64,000 nucleotides of DNA from Pseudomonas costantinii. GTDB taxonomy: Bacteria > Pseudomonadota > Gammaproteobacteria > Pseudomonadales > Pseudomonadaceae. Below the pieces are notes generated by a model. That model saw only the letters and a program-made list of their open reading frames with translations. It made no database searches and was not told the origin of the DNA. The stretch's first letter is position 1. Each line of letters opens with the position of its first letter. The translations under genes and the position numbers were made by a program. Of this stretch, positions 16,244 through 23,999 are shown piece by piece. The stretch lies in the NCBI RefSeq assembly GCF_001870435.1, contig NZ_MDDR01000037.1, positions 62,001-126,000 on the forward strand, in the 5' to 3' direction.

Positions 16244-17507
16244 TGAAGCGCCCGAGCAATGGCGGGTTGATCGCTGACGGTTTAGCCAACAGTAACTGCG
16301 CGGTACCAATCGTTCGCTCCATAAACCCACCTTCGCAGTAGCACAAGTAGAACTCCCATAAACGCAGGAAGTACTCATCGTAGCCCAACTCTGCGAGGCG
16401 GCCATGGGCGCGGCGGAAGTTCTCGTGCCACAGACGCAGGGTGCGCGCGTAGTGCAGGCCGAAATCCTCCATGTGCAGCAGGTTCATGTCGGTGTCGCGG
16501 CTGACAATTTGCAGCATGTTCTGCACACAAGGCAGGGCGCCGCCGGGGAAGATGTAGCGCTGGATGAAGTCGACGCTGTGCTTGGCCTGTTCGAAGCGTT
16601 GTTCACGAATAGTGATGGCTTGCAGCAACATCAGGCCGTCGCTCTTGAGCAAGTGCGCGCACTGCTTGAAGTAGGTCGGCAGGAAGCGATGGCCCACGGC
16701 TTCGATCATCTCTATGGACACCAGCTTGTCGTACTGGCCGGTGAGGTCGCGGTAATCCTGCAGCAACAGGGTTACTTGGTCCTTCAGACCCAAGGCCTCA
16801 ATGCGTTTTTCGGTGTAGGCAAACTGCTCTTTGGAGAGGGTTGTAGTGGTGACCTTGCAGCCATAATGCTGCGCCGCATACAGCGCCATGCTGCCCCAAC
16901 CGGTACCGATTTCCAGCAAGTGGTCAGTGGGCTTGAGCGCCAGTTTCTGGCAGATGCGTTCCAGTTTGTTCAGTTGCGCCTGTTCAAGGGTGTCATCGGT
17001 GGTGAGGAACTGCGCCGCCGAATACATCATGGTCGGGTCGAGAAATTCTTCGAACAGGTCGTTACCCAAGTCGTAATGGGCTGCGATGTTTTTCTGCGAG
17101 CCCTTGCGCGTATTGCGGTTGAGCCAGTGCAGGCCTTGGGTGAACGGTCGCGCCAGGCGGGCCAGACCACCTTCCATCGCGTCGAGCACATCCAGGTTAC
17201 TGACCATCACCCGCACCACCGCGGTCAGGTCCGGGCTGCTCCAGTAGCCGTGGATAAACGCCTCGCCCGCGCCAATGGAGCCGTTGGCGGCCACGAGGCC
17301 CCATACCGCTGAGTCGAGTATCTGAATTTCTCCCAGCAAGTGCGCTTCGCGTGCACCAAACACCTGGCGTTCGCCGTCCTCGATCACCACCAATTGGCCA
17401 TGGCGCAGTTGGCTGAGTTGGCGCAACACGGCCTTGCGCAGTAGAGCGCTGGTCATGCCGTTGACATTCAGGCGGTTGGTCTTGACCGATAAGCTAGGGG
17501 ATTTCAT
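16236..17507 (-). CDS. cfa: Cyclopropane-fatty-acyl-phospholipid synthase-like methyltransferase
   Basis: A 423-residue SAM-dependent enzyme of the Cfa family, which adds a methylene or methyl group to unsaturated acyl chains of membrane phospholipids. It contains FLDPTMMYSAAQF, the SAM loop LLEIGTGWGSMALYAA near 200, SIEMIEAVGHRF with the conserved Glu-His pair, and FIQRYIFPGGALPC. Start at MKSPSLSVKTNR overlaps DUF1365 by 14 bases. Because of its neighbours it may be the light-regulon methyltransferase rather than the general stationary-phase Cfa; a second cfa elsewhere is likely. Confidence 0.9.
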   Translation of the reverse strand: MKSPSLSVKTNRLNVNGMTSALLRKAVLRQLSQLRHGQLVVIEDGERQVFGAREAHLLGEIQILDSAVWGLVAANGSIGAGEAFIHGYWSSPDLTAVVRVMVSNLDVLDAMEGGLARLARPFTQGLHWLNRNTRKGSQKNIAAHYDLGNDLFEEFLDPTMMYSAAQFLTTDDTLEQAQLNKLERICQKLALKPTDHLLEIGTGWGSMALYAAQHYGCKVTTTTLSKEQFAYTEKRIEALGLKDQVTLLLQDYRDLTGQYDKLVSIEMIEAVGHRFLPTYFKQCAHLLKSDGLMLLQAITIREQRFEQAKHSVDFIQRYIFPGGALPCVQNMLQIVSRDTDMNLLHMEDFGLHYARTLRLWHENFRRAHGRLAELGYDEYFLRLWEFYLCYCEGGFMERTIGTAQLLLAKPSAINPPLLGRFSA

Positions 17508-18303
17508 GGCGGCGATCCTTGGTATACCCGACTGCGGTGCGAGAGGCGCCATCGGCGGCCTGATGGGAAAAAATCGGTGTGCGTTTGAGCAACAGGCGCA
17601 CGGCCTGCCAGTAAATCGCGAGGCAGGTCTTGGCGGTCATCCAGGGAAAACGCCACAGGTAGCGGTGCAAGCTGGCACGGTTCAGCGCTTCCCTCTGCAG
17701 GTTCAAGGTGGCGTCGAAGACTTTTTGCGAGCCTTGCCAATCGGCCATGTGCACGCCGAGCTTGGCGGCGGGCGTGCTGAAACTCATGAGGTATTCCAGG
17801 TCGCGCGGCAAAAATGGCGACACATGAAAGGCCTTGGCCACGGCGAAGTGCTGGTGCTCACCCGCGCCAAGGGCCTGGGCCGGCAGCACGTAGTGATAGC
17901 GCTCGCGCCACGGGGTATTAGTCACTTCACACAGGATCGCGGCCAGTTGTCCGTCGGCCTCGAAGCAGTAGAAGAAACTCACCGGATTAAAAGCCAGGCC
18001 CCAACTGCGGGCCTGGGTTAGTAGGCAGATAACGCCCTGGGGTGTATGTCCCAGTGCCTTGCCGACTTCCTGGCGCACGGCATCGCTCAAACTCATGCCG
18101 TGGCGCGTAAATTCACGCAGGTAATCCTGCTGGCGAAAGCCGAAGGGCGCCAAGCGACCTGTGCCGGCCAGAGGCGACAGCCCGAGCACTTCGTCTTGTT
18201 CGCTCAAGTCCAGGTACAGCAAGCCGATGCGGTAGCGAAAGGCATGGGCCTTGGGCGTAAACCGGCGGTGGGCAATCCAGCCGCTGTACAGGGCGCTGTT
18301 CAC
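17494..18303 (-). CDS. DUF1365 family protein
   Basis: A 269-residue protein starting at a GTG that overlaps the preceding stop by 4 bases (GTGA). Conserved family segments include SGWIAHRRFTPKAHAFRYRIG at the N-terminus, NPVSFFYCFEADG in the middle and HVSPFLPRDLEY. The reaction is unknown. Throughout proteobacteria this family travels with the FAD oxidoreductase before it and the Cfa-like gene after it, so the three probably form one pathway on acyl lipids. Confidence 0.88.
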   Translation of the reverse strand: MNSALYSGWIAHRRFTPKAHAFRYRIGLLYLDLSEQDEVLGLSPLAGTGRLAPFGFRQQDYLREFTRHGMSLSDAVRQEVGKALGHTPQGVICLLTQARSWGLAFNPVSFFYCFEADGQLAAILCEVTNTPWRERYHYVLPAQALGAGEHQHFAVAKAFHVSPFLPRDLEYLMSFSTPAAKLGVHMADWQGSQKVFDATLNLQREALNRASLHRYLWRFPWMTAKTCLAIYWQAVRLLLKRTPIFSHQAADGASRTAVGYTKDRRHEIP

Positions 18304-19547
18304 AGGGTTTCCCCAAAGGCTTCGGCCACGCGCAGTGCGCTGACCACGCCGTCTTCGTGAAAACCATTGGCCCAGTAGGCGCCGCAATAATAGGTATTGC
18401 GCGCGCCGAACAATTCTTCCCAGCGCGCTTGGGCGGCTACCGCTGCGAGGCTGTATTGCGGGTGGGCGTAGGTGTAGCGTGCGAGGATCTTCAGCGGGTT
18501 GATCATTGGCGCCTGGTTAAGGCTGACGCAAAAGGTGGTGGCGCTGTCGATGCCTTGCAGGATGTTCATGTCGTAGGTGACAGCGGCCTGGGTCTGCGCG
18601 TTGCCGGTCAGTCGATAATTCCAGCTGGCCCAGGCCAGTTTGCGGTCCGGCAGCAGGCGGGTGTCGGTGTGCAGCACCACATCGTTGTCGGCGTAGGGCA
18701 GGGCGCCGAGAATCTCCTGCTCGGTTTGGCTCGGGTCGACCAGCAACGCCAGGGCCTGGTCGCTATGGCAGGCGAACACCACGCGATCAAATGTCTCGCT
18801 GCCGGCAGGGCTGTGGATAACCACTTTTTCGCCTGTGCGCTCGACTTTATGCACAGGGCAATTGAGGCGGACCTGTTCGTGAAAGCTACGGGTCAGCGGC
18901 TCGATATAACTGCTGGAGCCGCCTTCGATCACGCACCATTGCGGCCGGTTATTCACTGACAGCAAACCGTGGTTCTTGAAGAAGCGCACAAAGAACTGCA
19001 GCGGGAAACCGAGCATGTCCGCCAGGGACATCGACCAGATCGCCGCGCCCATCGGCACGATGTAATGCCGGATAAACCGCGGGCCATAACTCCCTGCTTC
19101 TAGGTAGTCACCGAGGGTCATCTCGGCGCTGATGCGTTGCTCTTGCAGGTCCTGGGGCGCCTGGCGATTGAAGCGCAGAATGTCGCGCAACATGCCCCAG
19201 AACCCTGGAGAAAGAATATTGCGGCGCTGGGCAAACAGGCTGTTGAGGTTGTTGCCGTTGTACTCGAAGCCTTCGTTTTGGTCGCACACCGAAAAACTCA
19301 TCTCGGTGGGTTTGAACGTCACGCCAATCTGCCCCAGCAAGCGAATGAAGTTGGGGTAGGTCCAGTCGTTGAATACGATAAAGCCGGTGTCCACCGCATA
19401 GCGTTTGCCATCGACCGTCACGTTGACCGTGTGGGTATGCCCGCCGATGCGGTCACCCGCTTCGAACAGGGTGATGTCGTGGCGACGGCTGAGCAGGTAG
19501 GCGCTGGTCAGCCCGGCGATGCCGCTGCCGATAATGGCGATCTTCAC
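18300..19547 (-). CDS. FAD-dependent amine-oxidase-like oxidoreductase
   Basis: A 415-residue flavoprotein with the dinucleotide-binding motif IAIIGSGIAGLTSAYLL at residues 3-19, the second FAD motif DRIGGHTHTV near 34, and a C-terminal FAD-contacting GAYWANGFHEDGV. It resembles phytoene-desaturase/amine-oxidase-fold proteins. Start is a GTG at 19547, overlapping the SDR stop by 4 bases. Substrate unknown; context suggests oxidation of an unsaturated acyl chain. Confidence 0.88.
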   Translation of the reverse strand: MKIAIIGSGIAGLTSAYLLSRRHDITLFEAGDRIGGHTHTVNVTVDGKRYAVDTGFIVFNDWTYPNFIRLLGQIGVTFKPTEMSFSVCDQNEGFEYNGNNLNSLFAQRRNILSPGFWGMLRDILRFNRQAPQDLQEQRISAEMTLGDYLEAGSYGPRFIRHYIVPMGAAIWSMSLADMLGFPLQFFVRFFKNHGLLSVNNRPQWCVIEGGSSSYIEPLTRSFHEQVRLNCPVHKVERTGEKVVIHSPAGSETFDRVVFACHSDQALALLVDPSQTEQEILGALPYADNDVVLHTDTRLLPDRKLAWASWNYRLTGNAQTQAAVTYDMNILQGIDSATTFCVSLNQAPMINPLKILARYTYAHPQYSLAAVAAQARWEELFGARNTYYCGAYWANGFHEDGVVSALRVAEAFGETL

Positions 19548-20326
19548 AGGTCGTCCTTCTGCGGCGGCGGGCTGCGCAGCATGCGTTTGCCGATGATCAA
19601 TTGCGCACGGTTGGGCAACTTCGACAGTGGCCACAGGGTGGCAATAAACAGTGCGGGGAAGGCAATTTCCAATGGGCGCTTTTGCAGCTTGGCGAAGATA
19701 TGTCGCGCTGCCTTGTCGGCGGACCAGCTCAGGGGCATCGGAAAATCATTGCGCTCGGTCAGCGGTGTATCGACAAAGCCCGGGCTGATCACCGTGACGT
19801 CGATGTTCTCGGGCGACAGGCTAATGCGCAGGGATTCGAACAGGTAGCGCAGCCCGGCCTTGGAGGCGCCATAGGCTTCGGCGCGCGGCATCGGCAGGTA
19901 GGTTACGGCGCTGGCGACACCGACCAGATGAGGGGTAAGCCCGGCGCGCAACAGTGGCAGTGCGGCCTCGATGCAGTAACTGCTGGCCAGCAGGTTGGTG
20001 CGCACGACATGTTCGATGATCGAGGAATCAAATTGCCTTGCGTCGACATATTCACAGGTGCCGGCGTTGAGGATCACTGTGTCGACCGAGCCCCAGACCT
20101 TGCCGATATGCTCGCCGATCTCGCGCACGGTCTGGCTGTCTGTCAGGTCGCCGGCCACCACCAGCACTTGCCCCGGATAACGTTGGGCGAGTGCCTCCAG
20201 CGGGCCTTTTGTGCGCGAACTGAGCGCCACATGCGCACCGCTGTTAAGCAACTCCACGGCCAATGAGGCGCCGATGCCACTGCTGGCACCCGTCAGCCAA
20301 TAACGACGGGGCAGGAAATCACTCAT
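19544..20326 (-). CDS. Short-chain dehydrogenase/reductase
   Basis: A 260-residue classical SDR with the NAD(P) motif LTGASSGIGASLAVELL near residues 12-28, LNAGTCEY, a Ser in GVASAVTYLP and the catalytic YGASK near 157. The C-terminal third is basic with Pro-rich ends. It overlaps phrB by 8 bases and the FAD oxidoreductase by 4 bases. Substrate unknown; it lies in the light-regulon lipid operon. Confidence 0.9.
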   Translation of the reverse strand: MSDFLPRRYWLTGASSGIGASLAVELLNSGAHVALSSRTKGPLEALAQRYPGQVLVVAGDLTDSQTVREIGEHIGKVWGSVDTVILNAGTCEYVDARQFDSSIIEHVVRTNLLASSYCIEAALPLLRAGLTPHLVGVASAVTYLPMPRAEAYGASKAGLRYLFESLRISLSPENIDVTVISPGFVDTPLTERNDFPMPLSWSADKAARHIFAKLQKRPLEIAFPALFIATLWPLSKLPNRAQLIIGKRMLRSPPPQKDDL

Positions 20327-21764
20327 GCAGGCCTCCGATGGCTTCTCGTGATGGCAGGCTGCGAAAAGCGGCTAGCGCGCGCTCGCGGGATTTTTTCAGG
20401 TCGACAATCGAGCGTGGGTAATCCGCCACGCCAAACAGGCCGCCGACCGCTTCGGGGTTATGCACTTCCTTTTTACTCAGCGCGGCAAGCTCCGGCAGCC
20501 AGTGCTTGATAAACACGCCTTCGCTGTCGAATTTTTCCGACTGGCTCAGCGGGCTGAAAATCCTGAAGTACGGCGCCGAGTCGGTGCCGGTGGACGAACT
20601 CCACTGCCAGCCGCCGTTGTTGGCGGCCAAGTCGCCGTCGATCAAGTGGCGCATAAAGAAGCGCTCGCCTTCGCGCCAGTCGATCAGCAGGTTCTTGGTC
20701 AGGAACATCGCCACCACCATGCGCAGGCGGTTGTGCATCCAGCCGGTTTCCAGCAGTTGGCGCATAGCCGCGTCGATGATCGGCAGGCCAGTACGCGCTT
20801 GCTGCCAGGCGGCGAGGTCCTTGGGGGCATGACGCCAGGCTACGGCTTCCGTCTCGGGACGGAACGCACGGTGGCGGGATACCCGTGGGTAGCCGACCAG
20901 AATGTGTTTGTAGAACTCGCGCCACAGCAGCTCGTTGATCCAGGTGATGGCGCCGATGTCGCCACTTTCGAACTCACCTCTGTTGATTTGCAGCGCGGCG
21001 TGCAGGCATTGGCGCGGCGAAACCACACCGGCGGCGAGGTAGGCGGAAAGCTGGCTGGTACCGGGTTTGGCCGGGAAGTCGCGCTCGTCTTTGTAGTAGC
21101 TGATCTGTTGGTCGGCGAAGGTGTCGAGGCGGCGCCGGGCTTCGTCTTCACCGGCTGGCCAGAGGGCGCGCAAGGTTTCGTTGGGCGGCTCGAAACCATC
21201 AACTTGTTCGGGGATAGGATCGCCTTTGAGGTCCAGCATTGCCTGGGCTTTTGGCGTGGCCACCAGGCGCGGCAGGGCGCTGTGCAGGCGGGTATAGCAG
21301 ACCTTGCGAAACTGGCTGAACACCTGGAAGTAGGTGCCGGTTTTGGTCAACACGCTGCCGGGTTGGAAAAACAATTGGTCCAGGTAGCTGTGGAACGTCA
21401 CGCCGTCGGTTTCCAACGCCTGGGCCACGGCGGCATCGCGACGGCTCTCGTGGATACCGTATTCCTCGTTGACGTGCACCGACGCCACCGACAGCTCACG
21501 GCACATCTCACTGAGTACGGCAGGTGCCTGGTCCCAGGTCGAGGCCGTGCGAATCAACAAGGGAATGTTCAGTTCAGCCAATGCTTTGCTCAGGTGTTGC
21601 AGGTTGCGTAGCCAAAAGTCGACTTTGCAGGGCGCATCATCGTGGGCCAGCCATTGCTCAGGGGTAATGAGGTAAATGGCCGCGACCGGGCCTCGCTGGC
21701 TTGCGGCGGCCAGGGCGGTGTTGTCATGTAGGCGCAGGTCGGTGCGCAGCCAGATCAAATGCAT
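20319..21764 (-). CDS. phrB: Class I CPD deoxyribodipyrimidine photolyase
   Basis: A light-driven flavoenzyme that splits cyclobutane pyrimidine dimers. The 481-residue protein has the N-terminal antenna-binding domain (MHLIWLRTDLRLHDNTAL), then the FAD domain with PGTSQLSAYLAAGVVSPR, INELLWREFYKHIL, MRQLLETGWMHNRLRMVVAMFLTK and WQWSSSTGTDSAPYFRIF. The conserved Trp residues of the electron-transfer path are visible. Its ATG abuts the merR stop, so regulator and photolyase are co-translated. Confidence 0.97.
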   Translation of the reverse strand: MHLIWLRTDLRLHDNTALAAASQRGPVAAIYLITPEQWLAHDDAPCKVDFWLRNLQHLSKALAELNIPLLIRTASTWDQAPAVLSEMCRELSVASVHVNEEYGIHESRRDAAVAQALETDGVTFHSYLDQLFFQPGSVLTKTGTYFQVFSQFRKVCYTRLHSALPRLVATPKAQAMLDLKGDPIPEQVDGFEPPNETLRALWPAGEDEARRRLDTFADQQISYYKDERDFPAKPGTSQLSAYLAAGVVSPRQCLHAALQINRGEFESGDIGAITWINELLWREFYKHILVGYPRVSRHRAFRPETEAVAWRHAPKDLAAWQQARTGLPIIDAAMRQLLETGWMHNRLRMVVAMFLTKNLLIDWREGERFFMRHLIDGDLAANNGGWQWSSSTGTDSAPYFRIFSPLSQSEKFDSEGVFIKHWLPELAALSKKEVHNPEAVGGLFGVADYPRSIVDLKKSRERALAAFRSLPSREAIGGLHE

Positions 21765-22694
21765 TTAAAGAAGTCCACGCTGGATCAGTATCAGGTGAGC
21801 CGACAACGGGTCTTCGGCCACGAACAATTCAGGGATGTCACGGGTTAATACGTTTAACTCGGCCTGGTGGATGCATACCGTTGGTCCGGCAATCAACGTT
21901 GGGCAACTGACGCCGTTCAGAAGTTTTGGCAGGGCCGCCAGGTGCAGGGCTTTGCTCGAATACAGCAGCACGGCGCGCGGTTGCAGGTGTTCCACCGCCA
22001 GGGCCAGTTCGCCAACCGGCAGCGGCCAATCGAAGACCTCCACCGGGCAGTCGGCGCTGCTGGCCAGCCAGGCGCTGAGCCACAGGTGCGGTTCCAGAGG
22101 CAAATCGGAGTGGTTGACCAGCAGTAGCGGGGGGCCTTGGAGTTGGCGATTATTGTGGTAGATGCGCGCGCCGAACTTGCTGCGCAGCCACGACAGGAAG
22201 AACACCCGCTCCATCTGTGCGCCGAACTGGCCCTGCCATTTTTGTTCAAGCTCATCGAGTAGCGGCAGCATCAGTTGCTCGCACAGGGTGCGCGGCGGGT
22301 ACAGCGCCATGGCCTGGTTGAAGGCGTCGTCGACCCGGCGTTCGGCCAATTCGCTGATGGCGTTCACCAGATTTTGGCGCAGGGCATGCCACTCATTTTC
22401 GACGGTATCAGGGTTGGTTTGAGCGGAGTCGATCAAGCCTTTCACTTGGCTGACCGGCACGCCGCGATTGAGCCAGGTGAGGATGGTGTGGATACGTTGT
22501 ACATGCTCGCCGCTGAACAGCCGATGCCCTTTGGGCGTGCGCTGGGGCACGATTAAACCGTAGCGGCGTTCCCAAGCGCGCAGGGTCACGGCGTTGACGC
22601 CGGTCTGGCGTGCCACCTCGCGAATCGGTAGCCAGCCGTCTTCCAGCGCTTGGGCGATATCTTCGCCGGGTTCGTCTTGCAGGGCAGCTTTCAT
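21765..22694 (-). CDS. MerR-family light-response regulator, LitR/CarH-like without B12 motif
   Basis: A 309-residue protein with an N-terminal MerR helix-turn-helix (LPIREVARQTGVNAVTLRAWERRYGL near 22-47). A helical linker follows, then a C-terminal domain in the place of the cobalamin-binding domain of LitR/CarH. The DxHxxG signature that anchors B12 is absent (the region reads LLLVNHSDLPLEPH). This fits the class II LitR group described in P. putida (PplR), which repress light genes from TGTACA-type operators and respond through a separate LOV-type photosensor. It sits between the DUF523 gene and phrB in one operon. Confidence 0.87.
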   Translation of the reverse strand: MKAALQDEPGEDIAQALEDGWLPIREVARQTGVNAVTLRAWERRYGLIVPQRTPKGHRLFSGEHVQRIHTILTWLNRGVPVSQVKGLIDSAQTNPDTVENEWHALRQNLVNAISELAERRVDDAFNQAMALYPPRTLCEQLMLPLLDELEQKWQGQFGAQMERVFFLSWLRSKFGARIYHNNRQLQGPPLLLVNHSDLPLEPHLWLSAWLASSADCPVEVFDWPLPVGELALAVEHLQPRAVLLYSSKALHLAALPKLLNGVSCPTLIAGPTVCIHQAELNVLTRDIPELFVAEDPLSAHLILIQRGLL

Positions 22695-22711
22695 GATGTG
22701 ATTTTCATGGG

Positions 22712-23671
22712 TTAGATCGCGTTACGCAGGCTGAGATTTTCCGGATGCGGCTGCAAGTAGACCTGCTGTGCGATGTAGCCGTGCGGGTGTTGGCGAAAGT
22801 GGTGCTTGAGCAGAGTGAGTGGCACTACCAGCGGCACGATGCCGTGGCGGTACTGGCCGATGACGGTTTGTATTTCCTGTTTGTCGTCGGCGCCGATTGC
22901 TTGTTTGAGGTAGCCGCTGATGTGTTGCAGTACGTTCGTGTGGGTGCCACGGGTGGCGCACTTTGTCAGGCCGGTCATCAGGTCACTGAAATAGCAGGCT
23001 GCCAACTCGTCGAGGTTGTCGCGCTTGCCCATGCCTCCCAGCAGGTGACCGAGGCTTTTGTAATGCACCGGGCTGTGGGCCATCAGCAGGTATTTGTAGC
23101 GGGCGTGGAAGGCTAGCAGGCGGTGACGAGTGAGGCCGTCAGCCAGCAGTTGTTGCCAACTGGCGTAGACGAAAACGCGGCTCAGGAAGTTCTCCCGCAA
23201 CACCGGGTCATTCAGCCGGCCGTCTTCTTCCACCGGCAGGTTGGGATGGCGCGCGCAAAAGGCCTGGGCGTAGATACCGCGCCCTCCGCCGTCAACGGGC
23301 GTGCCGTTCTCGCGGTAGACCTTGACCCGTTCCAGGCCGCACGACGGCGATTTCTGCATGAATATGTAACCGCACAGGTCAGTGTGCTCTTGGGCCATCT
23401 GCTGGCCATAGTCGTCCAGCGGCTGCGTCACATTGAGTTCGCGGCGCACGGTGCCCACGGCTTGCGGATGGGCAGGGTCGCCGACCAGACGAATCGGCTC
23501 GCGGGGAATGCCCAGGCCGATGGCAACTTCGGGGCACAGCGGTACGAAGTCGAAATAGTCGGTGAGGGTTTGGCTGCACAGCAGGGATTGCTTGTGTCCG
23601 CCGTTGAAGCGCACGTTCTCGCCCAGCAGACAGGCGCTGATGGCAATCTTCGGTTTTCCGGTGCTGGACAT
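22712..23671 (-). CDS. DUF523/DUF1722 protein (YbgA-like)
   Basis: A 319-residue two-domain protein. The N-terminal DUF523 has KIAISACLLGENVRFNGGHK, LCPEVAIGLGIPREP and KSPSCG; the C-terminal DUF1722 (YbgA) includes RLLAFHARYKYLLMAHSP and GHLLGGM. The Cys-containing DUF523 part is suspected to bind metal or modify a small molecule, but no reaction is established here. The ATG at 23671 has an AGAGG ribosome site. It is the first gene after a promoter carrying two LitR-type operators, and precedes the MerR gene by 17 bases. Confidence 0.9.
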   Translation of the reverse strand: MSSTGKPKIAISACLLGENVRFNGGHKQSLLCSQTLTDYFDFVPLCPEVAIGLGIPREPIRLVGDPAHPQAVGTVRRELNVTQPLDDYGQQMAQEHTDLCGYIFMQKSPSCGLERVKVYRENGTPVDGGGRGIYAQAFCARHPNLPVEEDGRLNDPVLRENFLSRVFVYASWQQLLADGLTRHRLLAFHARYKYLLMAHSPVHYKSLGHLLGGMGKRDNLDELAACYFSDLMTGLTKCATRGTHTNVLQHISGYLKQAIGADDKQEIQTVIGQYRHGIVPLVVPLTLLKHHFRQHPHGYIAQQVYLQPHPENLSLRNAI

Positions 23672-23693
23672 GGGCAAACCTCTGCGAAATTCC

Positions 23694-23717
23694 TGTACAA
23701 GATATAAGTCTTGTACA
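23694..23717 (-). promoter_or_regulatory. LitR-type operator, copy 1 (perfect)
   Basis: TGTACA, 12 bases, TGTACA: a perfect match to the T(G/A)TACA-N12-TGTA(C/T)A consensus I recall for class II LitR proteins. It lies about 22 bases upstream of the DUF523 start and downstream of the predicted -10, consistent with roadblock-style repression. Confidence 0.85.
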
Positions 23718-23727
23718 ACTAAATCTC

Positions 23728-23755
23728 ATCATAGGTTCGATACTGTACAAGTCAA
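23728..23755 (-). promoter_or_regulatory. Sigma70-type promoter of the light-response operon
   Basis: On the minus strand TTGACT (23750-23755), 16 bases, TATGAT (23728-23733). Each hexamer has one mismatch from the sigma70 consensus. The second LitR-type operator overlaps the -35 and the first lies just downstream, so the regulator could block polymerase in the dark. Confidence 0.75.
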
Positions 23756-23767
23756 ATATTTTGTATA
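23744..23767 (-). promoter_or_regulatory. LitR-type operator, copy 2
   Basis: TGTACA, 12 bases, TGTATA, matching the same recalled consensus. It overlaps the -35 region of the promoter at 23728-23755. The two operators are centred 50 bases apart, close to five helical turns, so two bound regulators would lie on the same DNA face. Confidence 0.83.
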
Positions 23768-23783
23768 AGTATTTTGGGCGAGG

Positions 23784-23999
23784 CTATTTCCAGCCGATTT
23801 TCCAGTCTTCGGCGTTTTGCAGGGTTTGCCAGGCCAGGCGTTCAGCGTGCCGGGTCATGACGGCTTGCAGTTCGATTTCCAGTACGGTGCCTTCTTCGTC
23901 ACGAAACAGTTCGGTGACCAGAAAGTGTTTTTCCTTGTTTTGAGGACGCGCTGCTGTCCACTTTGACAGCAGCAATTTGGCAGGGTTGATGCGGTTCAT
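23784..23999 (-). CDS. Small tryptophan-rich protein (TIGR02450 family)
   Basis: A 71-residue protein with conserved Trp residues in LLLSKWTAARPQNKEKHFLV, RLAWQTLQN and EDWKIGWK, the pattern of the TIGR02450 Trp-rich family. Function unknown; members are frequently beside photolyase or cryptochrome genes. The ATG at 23999 overlaps the stop of the upstream FAD oxidoreductase by 4 bases, so the pair is translationally coupled. Confidence 0.85.
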   Translation of the reverse strand: MNRINPAKLLLSKWTAARPQNKEKHFLVTELFRDEEGTVLEIELQAVMTRHAERLAWQTLQNAEDWKIGWK

